Positions 12,795-24,640 of a DNA stretch of 64,000 nucleotides are shown in pieces. Source of the DNA: Sipunculus nudus (lineage: Eukaryota; Annelida; Sipuncula; Golfingiida; Sipunculidae). Positions within the stretch are counted from its first letter, which is position 1. Each line of letters starts with the position of its first letter. Made by a program: the position numbers and the translations under genes. The stretch is taken from positions 3,014,076-3,078,075 of the forward strand of contig CM049309.1 of NCBI GenBank assembly GCA_026874595.1. Reading direction: 5' to 3'. The notes beneath the pieces are model-generated. The model was not told the origin of the DNA. It searched no databases and saw nothing but the letters and a program-made list of their open reading frames with translations.

Positions 12795-13888
12795 ATATAC
12801 ACATATATATAATATCAGATTTTTAAAATTATGGAATAATGGACAAGAATTTCCATTAGTTCAATTCTCCCTTGAGTATTATCTCATCAGTTTGTGAAGA
12901 TTTCGCTCATATACTATATTACTGGTACATTAATACATACACTATGTTTGTATCTCCATGGGGGAGATCAGGAAATTGGATTCATTGCAAAACACTGTAA
13001 AATCCAACTTTAATGAAAATTAACCTGCGAATATGATACCAGCCACAATTTCCATGTGTTTATAGAAAAGAAGAAACATGGGTATGGAAGAAGACTAATT
13101 ATCCAAACATCCACATGAATTTTTTTTTTTGGGGGGGTGGGGGGTGGGAGGGGTTTGATGTAAAATGTCTGCAGTGACATAAGATCAACTGGTACATAAA
13201 ACAATGACTTCCAATTGTCACCAGCTGCAGGGAATTTGGCAAGCGTAGCTACCCTGTAATTGGCAATAAAATAAACTTATCATATTCCGCTGCACTGCTT
13301 ACACAACCATTTTACCGATGACCACATTATCAGCCGCTGAGGAGATTAGAGTAACCGCTACCATAAATTCATTTCTAACATGAAAGTCTAAACTAAAAGT
13401 GATTTTATACTTTTCTCATTTTGGAATGTTAAATGTTGTTTGGATCATTAATGCTTTATTGTTCTTTTTGACATGTTCCGTAACAGGTTTTGCTGGCCTG
13501 CTGATTTATTGGTCATAGGTTACATACTAGAAAGACTTTTCTCAATAGTGAACAAGAGATTAATGAGCAGATTTACATTTGTAAAAATTTTCAATGCACA
13601 CTATAGTGATAATATCTACATTTTTAAGTTGATATGAAGATATTAACTGCAGATCCCCTTTTAATGGCCACATGACTATTTATAGCCACACCTGAGTTTG
13701 TTAGGTTCCTTTATGGAGCTCACACACACAGGTCCAACTCAAAAACTCTCTTAAACACTGCACCTCGACTCAGTTCGTGGCCTAAGTGTACTCAAGACCA
13801 CACCACAACCACTGGATGCTTTAACTTCAACAAGTTCAAAGAACTTCAAACGTAATAACCAATCCGAGCATATAATAGCCTGTGATAT
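12795..13888. other. No gene seen; contains a T-run/G-run tract
   Basis: Non-coding. At 13,121-13,154 ten T are followed by four G-runs (GGGGGGGTGGGGGGTGGGAG and further G), a textbook G-quadruplex pattern. The rest shows no exon or repeat boundary. Confidence 0.55.
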
Positions 13889-15777
13889 AACAAGGGACCC
13901 ATGGGTCACTGTGCTCAGCTGAAGTTGACCTTGAAGGTAAAAATTTAAAATAATATCAAATGGAGATAAAGTGGGAGAGAAAGAGGTAATAGAGGCCATG
14001 GTTGGTTTATATAATTGGTTTGTATTGATGAGCAAGATATTGTTGCAAATAATATTTTGTGACCTGACCATGTTTTTCCTAATGTTGAAACTGAAGAATG
14101 TGAGCAGTCTGTGAACAAATGATCTGTACTATTACCATGATCATTAGATGGCTTTTTGATTAACTTCTGACATTTCAGAAGTTTACACATTTTTTCAATT
14201 GAATCAATTTTTTTTGTATAATATATATTATTAAATATATATGTATTTTTTTATTTTATGAAATACAGTTGCTATATAACTAATTAACAACATACATACA
14301 AGGCAAAGCCTGATCTCCAATTCTGCTGAGGCAGAAAAATAATGAAAAAATGTTTGTATTAGATCCTCATTTTTTTATCACATCAATTTTTTAAATATAA
14401 GTTTATATTTCTATACATTTCCAATATAACATATATATCTGATTATAAAAGTTGATTCATAATTCTCAATTGCATCATCATAAGTCTCAATCTTGTCAGA
14501 TATCACCACATCATGCATACAAATGTTAATTTATTTTTTACCACAAAAATATATCTTTTAAATCTGCAAAACAATAAATATCTAAAAATAATACTTGATT
14601 TAGATTTCACAATTTTAAATGCGTCTTTATTTATCCATAATGTGCTTCATATTTAATAAATTTAAGCATACTGATGGGTTTAATTATATTTATTAAAATC
14701 ATTTAAAAGAAAATTGATTTCTTTAAAAATGCTAATTTAACACAACATGGCATCTTCTGGATTACACCTTGAATTACTTTTTCAAGGAAGGTTTTTGTAT
14801 ATTGGAGTGGAAACAGCATTTCAATTAAGGAGATACAGTGAAAACAATAATAAATTCTGCATTACACTTGGTAGGTTTGGTTTATTGGGGGGGGGAACTG
14901 GAGTTGTGATATAAGAATAACTGTACACCTGTCACAGCAGGGGATATCCCCAAGTAACTGTAACCAATCAGAAACCCTGGCATAGCTGACTTCCAGTGAC
15001 CTTGAGTGGGACCCTTCATCTGTAATCTGTAATCAAAGCAAATGACTACAACAGAGCCTCAAGAAAAAAATCAATAACTAGCTTAATTTTCAAGCTTTTA
15101 TTTTCAAATTTCAGATTTAAACAAATGAAATACTTATGTTTACATGCTGTGAAAATTAAATCAATGGTACTTACAGGAAAAAAACGTGCCATGGTCAAAT
15201 TTGGGCAAAATTTAAGGTACTGATTTTATTTTTATGCTAATAACATAAAAAATTTACAAAATTCAGTTCTAATTTTAGGTAAACAATTGAATCTTAATTA
15301 AACATAGTTATATGCTTGGGAAAATAGACTCTAGTTTCAACATTTTTCATGTTAAGTGAGTTAATATTTTTCCTGGTTTTTTACAAAGTCCATTTTGTTC
15401 CGGCCCATAACTTAAAGAAATTATACTTAACAGACTTAATTTCTGGCATGTTCATAGGAATTATATAGAGGAATATTTATGGTAAATACAAAGAAAAACA
15501 GACGAGTGGTTTTGATATTAGGCAGTCCTGAAGTGTGAAAATAGGTTTTTACTAAAAAATTGAGGTTTTTCCTTAATTTCTCAAAGGAAAGAAGTCGCAA
15601 AGACCCAGTTTTGGGCTCGGTAGGAGATCTTGGGGACATCTAACATTATGCCAAATTTTGGATTCCTAGGTCTTACGGTTTCAAAACGTGCCACATCTAC
15701 GGACGGACAGACGGACGGACGATGGACAATGGACCACGACTATAGCTCAGATGACTTATAGTCAGCTGAGCTAAAAA
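13889..15777 (+). mobile_element. Repeat family P2, copy a, complete (about 1.89 kb)
   Basis: The 5' end reads AACAAGG, palindrome GACCCATGGGTC, then GTGCTCAGCTGA. The 3' end reads GTCAGCTGAGCTAAAAA, so GCTCAGCTGA is an 10-bp inverted terminal motif. A GGACGGACAGACGGACGG microsatellite lies just before the 3' end (about 15,702-15,721). A nine-G run sits at 14,887-14,895. The 3' ~640 bp recur at 38.5-39.1, 62.75-63.26 and 63.4-64.0 kb, and the 5' ~300 bp recur at 37.6 kb. No recognised protein. A short minus-strand frame (15,436-15,639) recurs in other copies, but I do not call it a gene. Confidence 0.75.
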
Positions 15778-15784
15778 TGGTCTT

Positions 15785-15923
15785 ATGGATAAGACTCACT
15801 AGTGCATAGAGTGGGTGGTCCTGAGTTAAAACCAGCCTGAGCCTCAAAGAAATGCTTGATTGAACCTCAGAGAATTACTTTAATGTCTTTTCCTATATAG
15901 CCTTTTGCATGCATAAAAAATTA
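15785..15923. other. Short spacer between P2-a and the P1 nest; possible SINE-like trace
   Basis: A GGTCCTGAGTTAAAACCAG phrase at about 15,808-15,826 weakly resembles an RNA polymerase III B box. There is no matching A box I trust, so this is only noted. Confidence 0.2.
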
Positions 15924-16128
15924 AACAAGGCCTACAGGCCTTATGCGAACCTGTGCAAAGTTTGGGAGTATGAATGGAGGTTTATTTTTAAAATTTGATA
16001 TTGATTGTTTTAAGTCCTGCATTTCTACCTTAGTCATTATGATTTCAGCCAAATGGACATTTAGGACCTGCAAGTTTCAGACTAGGACATTTTAAAACTA
16101 GAATATGGGTAGTCAACAAGCGACTATG
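15924..16128 (+). repeat. P1-type 5' end (subfamily of the 15.9-24.6 kb nest)
   Basis: AACAAGGCCTACAGGCCT is followed by TATGCGAACCTGTGCAA, the best-preserved P1 5' end in the window. Its GCGAACCTGTG is the exact complement of CACAGGTTCGC at the 3' end of the copy ending at 37,620. After the first ~35 bp the sequence departs from the 35.2 and 40.7 kb copies, so this is either another subfamily or a rearranged copy. Confidence 0.65.
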
Positions 16129-17451
16129 TGTATCCGCGACTATGTGAAATCAGAGTGGGACGGGTGAAGTGAGGCAGGGATTAAGTGGCAAGGAGAATAG
16201 AGTGAGGTGTGTTGCATATTAGCATGGATGTCTGCAGTGTTAACATGAATGTAGGTGGTGCCACCTGTCATAAAAATGAGAAAATTTTCCAGGATGTATA
16301 AACCTGCAAAATTTCAGGTGGATAAGTCAAACCACTGCTGAGATATGAGTGATTTTATCAATAGGCAGATGAACAGATGGTTGCTGTGCATTAATGGTTG
16401 CAGGTGGCGCCACCAGTTTTGCCTATGATGAAGAGCTATGTGAGATCTATACACATGCAATATTTTGGCCAAATCATTCAAACGGTTCCTGAGATATGAG
16501 CTTGGATGTCTGCTGCATAAACTAGAATGTAGGTGGCACCACCTGTCATAAAATCAAGAGAGCTGTTGGGGATGTATAAACCTGCAAAATTTTAGGCAGA
16601 TAAGTCAAACCACTGCCCAGATATGAGTGATTTTATCAAAAGGCAGATGAACAGATGGTTGCTGTGCATAAATGGTTGCAGGTGGCGCCACCAGTTTTGC
16701 CTATGATGAAGAGCTATGTGAGATCTATACACATGCAAAATTTTGGCCCAATCGTTCAAACAGTTCCAGAGATATGAGCTTGGATGTCTGCAGAGTAAAC
16801 GTGAATATAGGTGGCACCACCTGTCATGAAATCAAGAAAGCTGTCCAGGATGTATAAACCTGCAAAATTTCAGGTGGATGAGTCAAACCACTTCTGAGAT
16901 ATGAGTGATTTTTTATCCAAGGCAGATGTACAGATGGATGGTATGCATAAGTGGTTGCAGGTGGCGCCACAAGTTTTTGCCTATTATGAAGAGCTATGTG
17001 AGGTGTATACACATGCAAAATTTTGGCCCGATCGTTCAAACAGTTCCCGAGATATGAGCTTGGATGTCTGCAGAGTAAACCAGGCAGATGAACAGGTGGA
17101 CGCTGTGGAAAAATGGTTGTAGGTGGCGGCACCATTTTTAGTGTATGTTATAAAGCTATCAAAGGGCTACATTTGTGCAAATTTTTAGGCTGATCGGTCT
17201 AACGGTTCGCGAGATATGTGGGTTTATGTGTGGAAACAGATGCACAAATGGACGCTGGGCAGAGGAAAGGTCAGAGGTCAACCAAAATTGAGGGCGCAGC
17301 AGTTCACATGTGACCGATCATAATTCCGAATATTGAAAAATTCTGCCCAGTGGTTATGGAGGAGTTCCCCAGAAACCTATGCGGCGATGGTGGCAGCGAC
17401 GGCATCAGACTGAAAACATAGTATCGGCAAAACTCTGTTTTGGCGGATACA
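16129..17451 (+). mobile_element. Modular GGTGGCGCCACC array element M, copy 1
   Basis: The block contains seven GGTGGCGCCACC-type palindromes, starting near 16,254, 16,403, 16,532, 16,681, 16,810, 16,960 and 17,122. The intervals alternate 149/129/149/129 bp, then 150 and 162, giving a 278-bp dimeric unit. Each module continues with TGCAAAATTTTGGCC-like, GGTCAAACGGTTCC-like and TGAGATATGAG phrases. TGTATCCGC at 16,129-16,137 is the exact inverse of GCGGATACA at 17,443-17,451, and a hairpin (TATCGGCAAAAC, loop TCT, GTTTTGGCGGATA) closes the 3' end. The second copy at 26,517-27,659 lacks the first ~18 bp. Minus-strand frames here are by-products of the repeat. Confidence 0.7.
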
Positions 17452-19106
17452 ATGATTGTAGCTGGGACCACCAGTCTTATATACAACGAAGAGATACATA
17501 AATATGCTCAATGTCAGACTGATATGTCAAACCCCTCCTGTGAAATAAGCAGGGACATACACTGTGCAAAAATTATTGTAGGTGGTGCCACCAGTCTTGT
17601 ACAATATAAGGCTACCCGATATGTATAAACATGCCCAATTTTAGGCTGATGTATCAAATTCCTCTGTAGAAATAAGCAGGCGCATACACTGCAAAAGTCA
17701 ATGTAGGTGGCACAACCTGTCTTGTAAATGAGAATACCATCAAAGACGCATAGACAGGTCAAACTTCCCCAGAGTTTGATGCACTGGGCTGACAAGGCTT
17801 AGGTGAGTAAGGCAGTTGCCCCCAAGTGACTTGTGACAAATTGCTGCCTCAAGCTACTGCACTGAGTGAACTCTTGACCTGCACCTGGCTAGACTGAGTG
17901 AACTTTTGACCTGTACCTGGCTGCACTGAGTGAACTCTTGACCTGTTGCATAATCTGACACAGTTGGCAGTCTGCCAAAGCTATAAATAGATTCAGGCTG
18001 AACTTGGGTGCCAAATATGATGCAGTAAGCAGTCTGCCAAAGCTATTAATAGAATGCTGCTACTGCCCTGAGTGAACTCTTGACCTATACCTGGCTGCAC
18101 TTCTTCCAATCCTGGCACTGTGCCAAAACTATTAATGGAGCTGACATCATCTTGGCTAATAGCCAACATCAAGGCACTGGCAATCTGCCAATGGTAAACC
18201 AAGTGCTGCCATCTGTACACAAAAGTGGTCCCTACTTAAAATAACTTTTAAATTTATTTTCCCAATACAAAATGCTTTTCAGCTGACTTTTTGTAAAAAA
18301 GAAATCAGGAATATACGTAAAATTATTTTGGATGGATACGGAATGCAAAATTAAAATACAGATATAGCTCATTGATGGCAAATTCTTGAATTAAGTTGAG
18401 TAGGGATACCAATAATTTATAATCCACATACAGTTGTCTTTATATAGCCACAGAGAACTAAATATCCATGATTGTAACATTGCCTGGTATGATGAATAAC
18501 TTAAATCATGAATCTAAATATTTTTTAAAAGCTTTTAAAAAAACTTTCTTGTCAATATTAACCAAAGATAACCTGAAATCTATAGATGTCTAGTGGCATG
18601 ATGTAATAGATGCTGATAAACTGGTGCCAGGCTAGATGTAACAGTATAACACAGCTAACATATATGGTAAAATGACTCAATTCAATCTCCATAATTCAGC
18701 CAAAAATCATTCATGTGGAACCATTAACAACAATTATTATAAGAATTATTGTAGAAATTATTCTTGTAAAATATTAAACAAACTGGCTTCAGTGGCATCA
18801 GTCGAAAAACATTTCGCAGGTTTATAACTCATATATGAAGATACAGCAAATTGGCTAAGTTCAGCTTTCAGTAACTCAGCCAAAAAGCACTGAACCAAAA
18901 CCATTTGAACAAACTTGAATTATCAACATCTGAGGATAATTAATGTGTAAGATTTAAGAATTTGGCCCAGTGGTTTTTGAGAAGAAGATCTTTGTAGCCA
19001 CTGAGCTAAAATGGGCTGTTATGGCATATGACTAAATTCAGCTTCCCATAACTTAGCCAAAAGTCACTGAAAAGAGACCATTTGAACAAACTTGAGAAAG
19101 CACTAC

Positions 19107-20705
19107 GGAATACTTGGAGATGAGCAAGCAGGATTTAGAGAAGGATACTCAACTCTTGACCATATTTTCGTCCTACATTCCCTAATTGAATTGTACATAC
19201 AAAATAAAAAAAGATTGTATTGTTCATTTGTAGATTATAAAAAAGCTTTTGATTTAATCGACAGATCATCACTTTGGGGTAAACTCATTAGCAATGGCAT
19301 AAACGGCAAAGTCATAACTGTTATATACAATATGTATAATAATGCAAAATCTTGTGTAAAAAATGGGAAAATGTTGTCAGACTTCTTCACATGTAATATT
19401 GGTGTGCATCAAGGTGAAAATTTATCACCATTACTCTTTGCTATATGTCTAAATGACTTTGAGTATTCTATTAAAAACAGTTATAGAGGCCTAGGGTTTG
19501 CAGCAGACAAAATTAGAAATAAACTCAGTGATGATGACACAGAATTTTTTCTTAGAATGTATGTATTACTATATGCAGATGACACTGTAGTCATGGCTGA
19601 GACAGCAGAAGAACTACAGGCTGCATTGACTGGGGTACACAATTATTGTAAAAAATGGTTACTGACAGTAAATACTAGTAAAACTAAAGTGGTCATCTTC
19701 TCAAAAGGTAAAGTAAGATCTCATCCAGCATTCTACTTTGGAGACGACACACTTGAGGTAGTGGATGACTATACCTATCTAGGTATCACATTTAATTTCA
19801 ATAGTATGTTCCACAAAGCACTGTGCAAACAAGTCAGCAAAGCTAAACTAGCTATGTACAGCTTAAAAACAAAAGCTCAAAAACTTCAATTGCCAGTTGA
19901 TATTATTTGTGAATTATTTGATGCAATGGTGATACCAATACTATTATATGGTTCTGATATCTGGGGGTCCCAGAATCTGGACCACATTAAAATGTTTGAA
20001 AAAAGGTTTCTTAAAAGTGTACTTAGGGTAAATAAGAGTACAGCAAACTGCATGGTATTTGGGGAACTAGGTAGAACTCCTATTGACAATCTTATTGAAA
20101 GAAGAATGATCAACTATTGGATAAAATTAATTGGAGGAAATCATCACAAATTGTCATTTATCATGTTTAGTCTTCAGAAAAAACTCTATGACAGCAATGA
20201 ATTTAAACCAGTATGGGCATCAAAGATCAAAAGTATTCTCGATAGATGTGGATACTCATACATGTGGAACACCGGTCATGATGTAAACAAGAAATGGTTA
20301 CAAAGGAGCATAGAGCTCAGACTTTATATCTGTAAGCAAAATTGGCATAATGAATTGGCAGAAAACAAACTGTGCCACAGTTATAGGATAATTAAGCAGG
20401 ACTTTGGCTTTGAAAAGTATTTATATACACTTAACCTCTCAGAGAGATATGCCATCATTAAATTTCGGTGTGCAAATCACAAACTTCCATCTCATATTAG
20501 TCTTTATAAACAAAAAAAACATTCTAGTCTATGCACATTATGTAATCTAAATACCCACGGTGATGAGTTTCATTATTTGTTTGAATGTACTGCCTTCAAG
20601 ACGGAAAGATCTCGCCTAATACCAAAGTTTTACCTGACTAGACCAAACACCTTAAAATGCATCTATTGTTCAATACTGAGGATCGATTACAACTATCAAA
20701 CTTAG
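19107..20705 (+). CDS. Non-LTR retrotransposon reverse transcriptase, partial (5'-truncated)
   Basis: This is the C-terminal ~532 residues of a LINE ORF2-type polyprotein, which would copy its RNA into DNA at the nicked target. Numbering from the upstream in-frame TTG at 19,092 (its first codons are flanking DNA), the fingers motif E-Q-A-G-F-R is at ~11-16. Motif A (FVDYKKAFD, catalytic Asp) is at ~46-54, motif B (HQGENLSPLLF) at ~106-116, motif C YADD at ~161-164, and SKTKVVIFSK and YLGITF follow. Near the C terminus C481-x2-C484-x9-H494-x4-C499 forms the zinc-knuckle-like motif common in LINEs. The endonuclease and the start of the RT are absent, so no genuine start codon exists. The frame is otherwise open to a TAG stop with no internal break. 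The clade is not certain; an APE-endonuclease type LINE is likely. Confidence 0.9.
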   Translation, partial: GILGDEQAGFREGYSTLDHIFVLHSLIELYIQNKKRLYCSFVDYKKAFDLIDRSSLWGKLISNGINGKVITVIYNMYNNAKSCVKNGKMLSDFFTCNIGVHQGENLSPLLFAICLNDFEYSIKNSYRGLGFAADKIRNKLSDDDTEFFLRMYVLLYADDTVVMAETAEELQAALTGVHNYCKKWLLTVNTSKTKVVIFSKGKVRSHPAFYFGDDTLEVVDDYTYLGITFNFNSMFHKALCKQVSKAKLAMYSLKTKAQKLQLPVDIICELFDAMVIPILLYGSDIWGSQNLDHIKMFEKRFLKSVLRVNKSTANCMVFGELGRTPIDNLIERRMINYWIKLIGGNHHKLSFIMFSLQKKLYDSNEFKPVWASKIKSILDRCGYSYMWNTGHDVNKKWLQRSIELRLYICKQNWHNELAENKLCHSYRIIKQDFGFEKYLYTLNLSERYAIIKFRCANHKLPSHISLYKQKKHSSLCTLCNLNTHGDEFHYLFECTAFKTERSRLIPKFYLTRPNTLKCIYCSILRIDYNYQT

Positions 20706-21037
20706 CTAAATTTGCAAAGAAAATCATGTCAGCATACAATTAAAAATATTACTGCACTTGATACACCCAGAAAACATCCTATATATACACATTACAAATA
20801 ATTATTTTACCATCTTAGTGTCAGTATTATTTTCAGATAGGTGTTCCTATCTTTATTCAGATATTGGTATATTGGTATGTTGCATATTATCTTCTTTTTA
20901 TACTTAGGTTAGGAATATGTGATTTTGTCGAATATTGATTGTTATTGGTCATTCGATGACTACGTAAAATTTGTTTTATATCACATGTGATCTTGCCATG
21001 TAAGAATTTCTTTATAATGTATTGCATGACTCTGTAT

Positions 21038-21092
21038 ACCCCGAAAGGGGTCCTTCTGAGTTGAATAAACTTCTAAACTTCTAAACTTCTAA
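21038..21092 (+). promoter_or_regulatory. LINE 3' end: GNRA hairpin, AATAAA and octamer tail
   Basis: A five-base-pair stem ACCCC/GGGGT closes a GAAA tetraloop. About 13 nt later comes GAATAAA, then (CTTCTAAA)3. In several LINE families a 3' stem-loop plus short tandem tail is what the reverse transcriptase recognises; that function is inferred here. Confidence 0.65.
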
Positions 21093-21611
21093 ACTACCCT
21101 AGGATCCATATGTGCAATATTAAACATTTTGGCCATATGGTTTCAGAGAAGAAATTTTTTGTAGCCCTCAGTGTGATACAGGCACTGATGACCCGTACAA
21201 AAAAGGCTGATCCAGGTGGCGCCACCAATACCTCAATTTCAGATATGACCTATGTGATCAACATTGGCATTAAATTTGGTGTTGATAGCTCCAGCCGTTT
21301 CTGAGATTTAAATTTTAATATGCTTTTTTGCACAGTTAACAAAGTTCCACCTCCTGTTACTCGGCCAAAAATCTCTGAACTGGAACCATTCGAACAAATT
21401 TGAGAAAGATTGTTCTAGGGATCATTTCTGTGAAATATTGGACAATTTGGTTGGACAGTTTCGGAGAAGAAGATTTTTAAAGCTTTTTAAGCTTTTTCCC
21501 TATAAAATCTAAGAAAATGCAGTTAGAAAAAAATAAACAAAATCAGATATAGTTTTTTGGATGACTGATTATTTGCAAAAAATTTGGTGATGCTAGCTCC
21601 TGCCATTTGAA

Positions 21612-23605
21612 AAAAAAAATGCAAACTCGATCTGTAACGGGTCATTATCAAGCAACGCACCTAAAATCAGGCCAGTATCTGCAGGCATTGTGAAAAAAAG
21701 TCCATACATAATCATTTTTTATAAAAATTTCTGTCTTTCATGAAATTTTCTATGTTTAGGATCTGTCATATGGTCAAAAATAGGTCAACTGGGACAAAAC
21801 GCGAACTCGATCTGTAAGTGGTCATTATGTGCCCACAAACCAAACATTAGGCCAGTATCTGTAAGCACTGCATTGCGAAACTAGAATAGTAGCACAAGCT
21901 GATAATCAGTTATAAATGTAAATTGGAGAGGTATGTACCATGTTTTATAACAATCCACCAAATGCTTCCTGAGAATTAAGCTCCTAAGTTTTTTTCTATA
22001 CTAAGCTCTGTGACCTTGTAAAGTAGGTCAAGATCACCCATCTTTGAACTTGACCAAGATTTTGTAAATATCATGCAATAGAACTGAAGAAATGAAGTTC
22101 CTGTGTTGAATACCTTTGGAGATATCCTGCACAAAAGGCCAAAATTAAAAAATCCGATAAAAATTCATTAAAAAATCAGAAATTGTAGGTGGTGCCACCA
22201 AAATTGTGCAGCACGCACAGACCATCATTCCTAATGATCATAGTAATTTTTGTGAAAATCCACACAATGGTTCCTGAGATATAAGCTTCTGAGTGTTTTT
22301 GTATAATCAGCTCTAAAACAAAGAAAAATAGGTCAAGGTCACCCATCTTTGCACTTGACAAAGATTTTGTTGATATACATCTTCACTGATGAAATGAAAT
22401 TCCAACGGTGAATGCTTTTAGAGATACCCCGCTCACAAGGCCAAAATTGAAAAATCTGATAAAAATTGATTAAAAAATCAGAAATTGCAGGTGGCTCCAC
22501 CAAAATTGTGCAGCACGTATAGACCATCAGTCCCAATGACCATAGTAAGTTTTGTGAAAATCCACATTATAGTTCCTGAGATATAAGCTTCTGAGTGTTT
22601 TTCTATAATCAGCTCTAAAATTTAGAAAAATGGGTCAAGGTCACCCATCTTCCAACTTGACCGAGATTTTATCGATATACATATCTTCACTGATGAAATA
22701 AAATTCCAACAGGGAATCCTTTTAGAGATATCCCACTCACAAGGTAAAAGTCCGCGGGACGGACGGACGCCAGACAGACAGACAGACAGACAGACTGACA
22801 GCTTGGGTGACGACATAAGCCCATCAGCCTATGAACTGAGGGCTAAAAACGACTGTACATGTACATTTGTTATGAAAATTTATATTTTTCATGAAATTTT
22901 CTATGTTTAGGAGCCGTAAAACAACCAAAAGTAGGTCAACCGGGATGAAACGTGAACTCGATCTGTAACTGGTCATTATCTGCCCGCATATAAAAAATCA
23001 GGCCGGTATCTGCAGGCATTGCGGAAGAAAAATCGTACATATGCATTTGTTATGAAAATTTCTATTTCATGAAACTTTCTTTGTTCAGGAGCAGTCAAAT
23101 GGTCAAAAGTAGGTAAACTAGGACAAAACAAGAACTCGATTTGTAGCTGGTCATTATCTGCCCAAACACCAAAAATCAGGCCCGTACCTGCAGGCATTGC
23201 GGAAAAAAAGTCTGTACATGTGCACTTGTCATGAAAATTTATATTTTTTATGAAATTTTCAATGTTAGGGCACCGTCAAACGGTCAAAAGTAGGTCAACT
23301 GGGACAAAACGTTAACTCGATCAGTAACTGGTCATTATCTGTCCACACTCCAAAAATCAGGCCAATATCTGCAGGCATTGCAAAAAAAAGTCTGTACATG
23401 TGTATTTGTCATGAAAATTTATATTTTTCATGAAATTTTCTATGTTCAGGTGCCGTAAAACAGTCAAAAGTAGGTTAACTGGGACAAAAATGCAAACTCT
23501 ATCTGTAACTGGTCAATATCTGCCCACACACCAAAGTCAGACCAAAATCTGCAGGCCGTGCGAAAAAAGTCTGTACATGTGTATTTGTCATGAAAATTTC
23601 TAGTT
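21612..23605. repeat. 180-bp tandem array P6, interrupted by a P3 element
   Basis: Units marked by AACTCGATCTGTAACTGGTC start at about 21,624, 21,804, 22,955, 23,133, 23,314 and 23,495, a period of 178-181 bp. Each contains TGCAGGCATTGCG, TGTACATGTG, CATGAAATTTTCTATGTT and AAAGTAGGTCAACTGGGAC. The 1.15-kb gap between units 2 and 3 is filled by a P3 element (21,881-22,849) that enters in mid-unit. Confidence 0.85.
21881..22849 (+). mobile_element. Repeat family P3, copy a
   Basis: The body is made of ~302-bp tandem modules. GGTGGTGCCACC starts at 22,188 and GGTGGCTCCACC at 22,490. Each module has TGGTTCCTGAGATATAAGCT and AGGTCAAGGTCACCCATCTT. Near the 3' end lie GGACGGACGG and GACAGACAGACAGACAGACA microsatellites (22,757-22,799), then GACGACATAAGCCCATCAGC and a GGGCTAAAAA terminus. 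It is inserted in the P6 array. No protein is seen. Confidence 0.7.
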
Positions 23606-24640
23606 CACCAGACTTAGGTGAAAAAGGCAGTTGCCATGCGTGAACTGTGACAAATTGCTGGCTCAAGCTACTGCACTGAGTGATCATTTGACCTGTACCT
23701 GGCTGCACAGAGTGAACTCCTGACCAGTTGCATAATCTGACACAGTTGGCAGTCTGCCAGAGCTATAAATAGAATGCAGCTACTGCACTGTGTAAACTCT
23801 TGACCTACACCTGGCTACACAGAGTGAACTCTTCACCTGTTGCATAATCTGATACAGTTGACAGTCTGCCAAAGCTATAATTAGATCCAGGCTGACCTTT
23901 GGTCTGTTGCCAAATCTGAAATAGCTGGCTGTCTCTCCCAAACTATTTTAGATACAGACACAATCTTGGCCTGTTGGTAAATCTGTTTACCCATACTGAA
24001 AGACTTTGCTAAAATGCTTTTATTTTTAAGCTGATGCATTCATAAAACTTTTTTGTAAAAATGTTTAGAATAATAAAAGGTGCAGTCCTTTCATTTTTAG
24101 GGGTCTAATAATTGAGCCAAAAATCATTTAAGTAACCTTGAATGAAGGCCACCTAAGAATCATTTTTGTGCAATGTATCATAAACTGAAACAACAGTTTT
24201 GCAGAAGGAGACTATTGCAGCCCTCAATTTGAAAAAGGCTTACTAATGGCCTCAAGACCAACTTATGCTTTCTATGACTCTACCAAAAATCATTAAACCT
24301 AACCTATTCTTATACAATTAAGAAACCCTATCCTAGAAAATGCTTGTGAAATATTAAACCATTCAGCTTAAAAGTTTCATCATCAAACATTTTAAGGCTG
24401 AAAGTAGCTAAAATTACAAGGTTTCTGACCGTAAAAAACAGGTTGATGTAGGTGGCACCACAAAAACTGCAATTTCAAATATGAGCCACGTGACCACACA
24501 TTTGCACAAAATTTAGTGATCCTAGCTCCTAATGTTTTTGAGATTGTTATGTTAGTATGCTTACTTTTTTTATGCTTACTTGCCAAATGATTAATTTCAT
24601 CAAAAAGGTTCACAGGATTATCTTTCATTAATAGATGTCA
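23606..24640 (+). repeat. P1-like block E, 3'-truncated
   Basis: The block runs from GGCAGTTGCCATGCGTGA through GAGTGAACTCC, CAGTTGGCAGTCTGCC and CTATAAATAG phrases to GGTGGCACCAC at 24,451. It is most like copy D (6.5-7.3 kb), sharing GAAAGACTTTGCTAAAATGC. It fades out near 24,640 without a P1 3' terminus. Confidence 0.6.

Larger units (their letters stand above)
19107..21092 (+). mobile_element. 5'-truncated non-LTR retrotransposon (LINE), about 1.99 kb
   Basis: The uninterrupted P1 copy at 37 kb reads AGCACTACCCTAGG. Here the same sequence is split, with ACTAC on both sides (19,102-19,106 and 21,093-21,097), a 5-bp target duplication. The insert starts inside the reverse transcriptase domain, as expected of target-primed integration that aborted early. 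The 3' untranslated part (20,706-21,092) contains ACCCC-GAAA-GGGGT at 21,038-21,051, a hairpin with a GNRA tetraloop, then GAATAAA and three copies of CTTCTAAA as a microsatellite tail instead of poly(A). The intact frame and clear duplication suggest a young insertion. Confidence 0.88.
17452..21611 (+). mobile_element. Repeat family P1, copy A body, interrupted by a LINE
   Basis: 17,452-19,106 and 21,093-21,611 together match the P1 copies at 35.3-37.5 kb and 40.8-43.0 kb in order. The order is modules with GGTGGTGCCACCAGTCTTG, then repeats of ACTGAGTGAACTCTTGACCT, then CTATAAATAGATTCAGGCTG, then AAATGGGCTGTTATGGCATA, then GGTGGCGCCACCAATACC and the TTTCGGAGAAGAAGATTTTT phrase. The LINE at 19,107-21,092 sits in it. 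The 3' end is missing: at about 21,611 the sequence passes into the 180-bp P6 array. Confidence 0.7.

Noticed and set aside
16672-17795. Minus-strand ORFs with repeated RLVAPPTI-type phrases
   Set aside because: The phrase is the translation of the GGTGGCGCCACC palindrome region; frames break between modules.
19092-19106. TTG at 19,092 as the start codon of the RT ORF
   Set aside because: These codons are target-site DNA of the P1 repeat; the LINE sequence starts at about 19,107 and is truncated.
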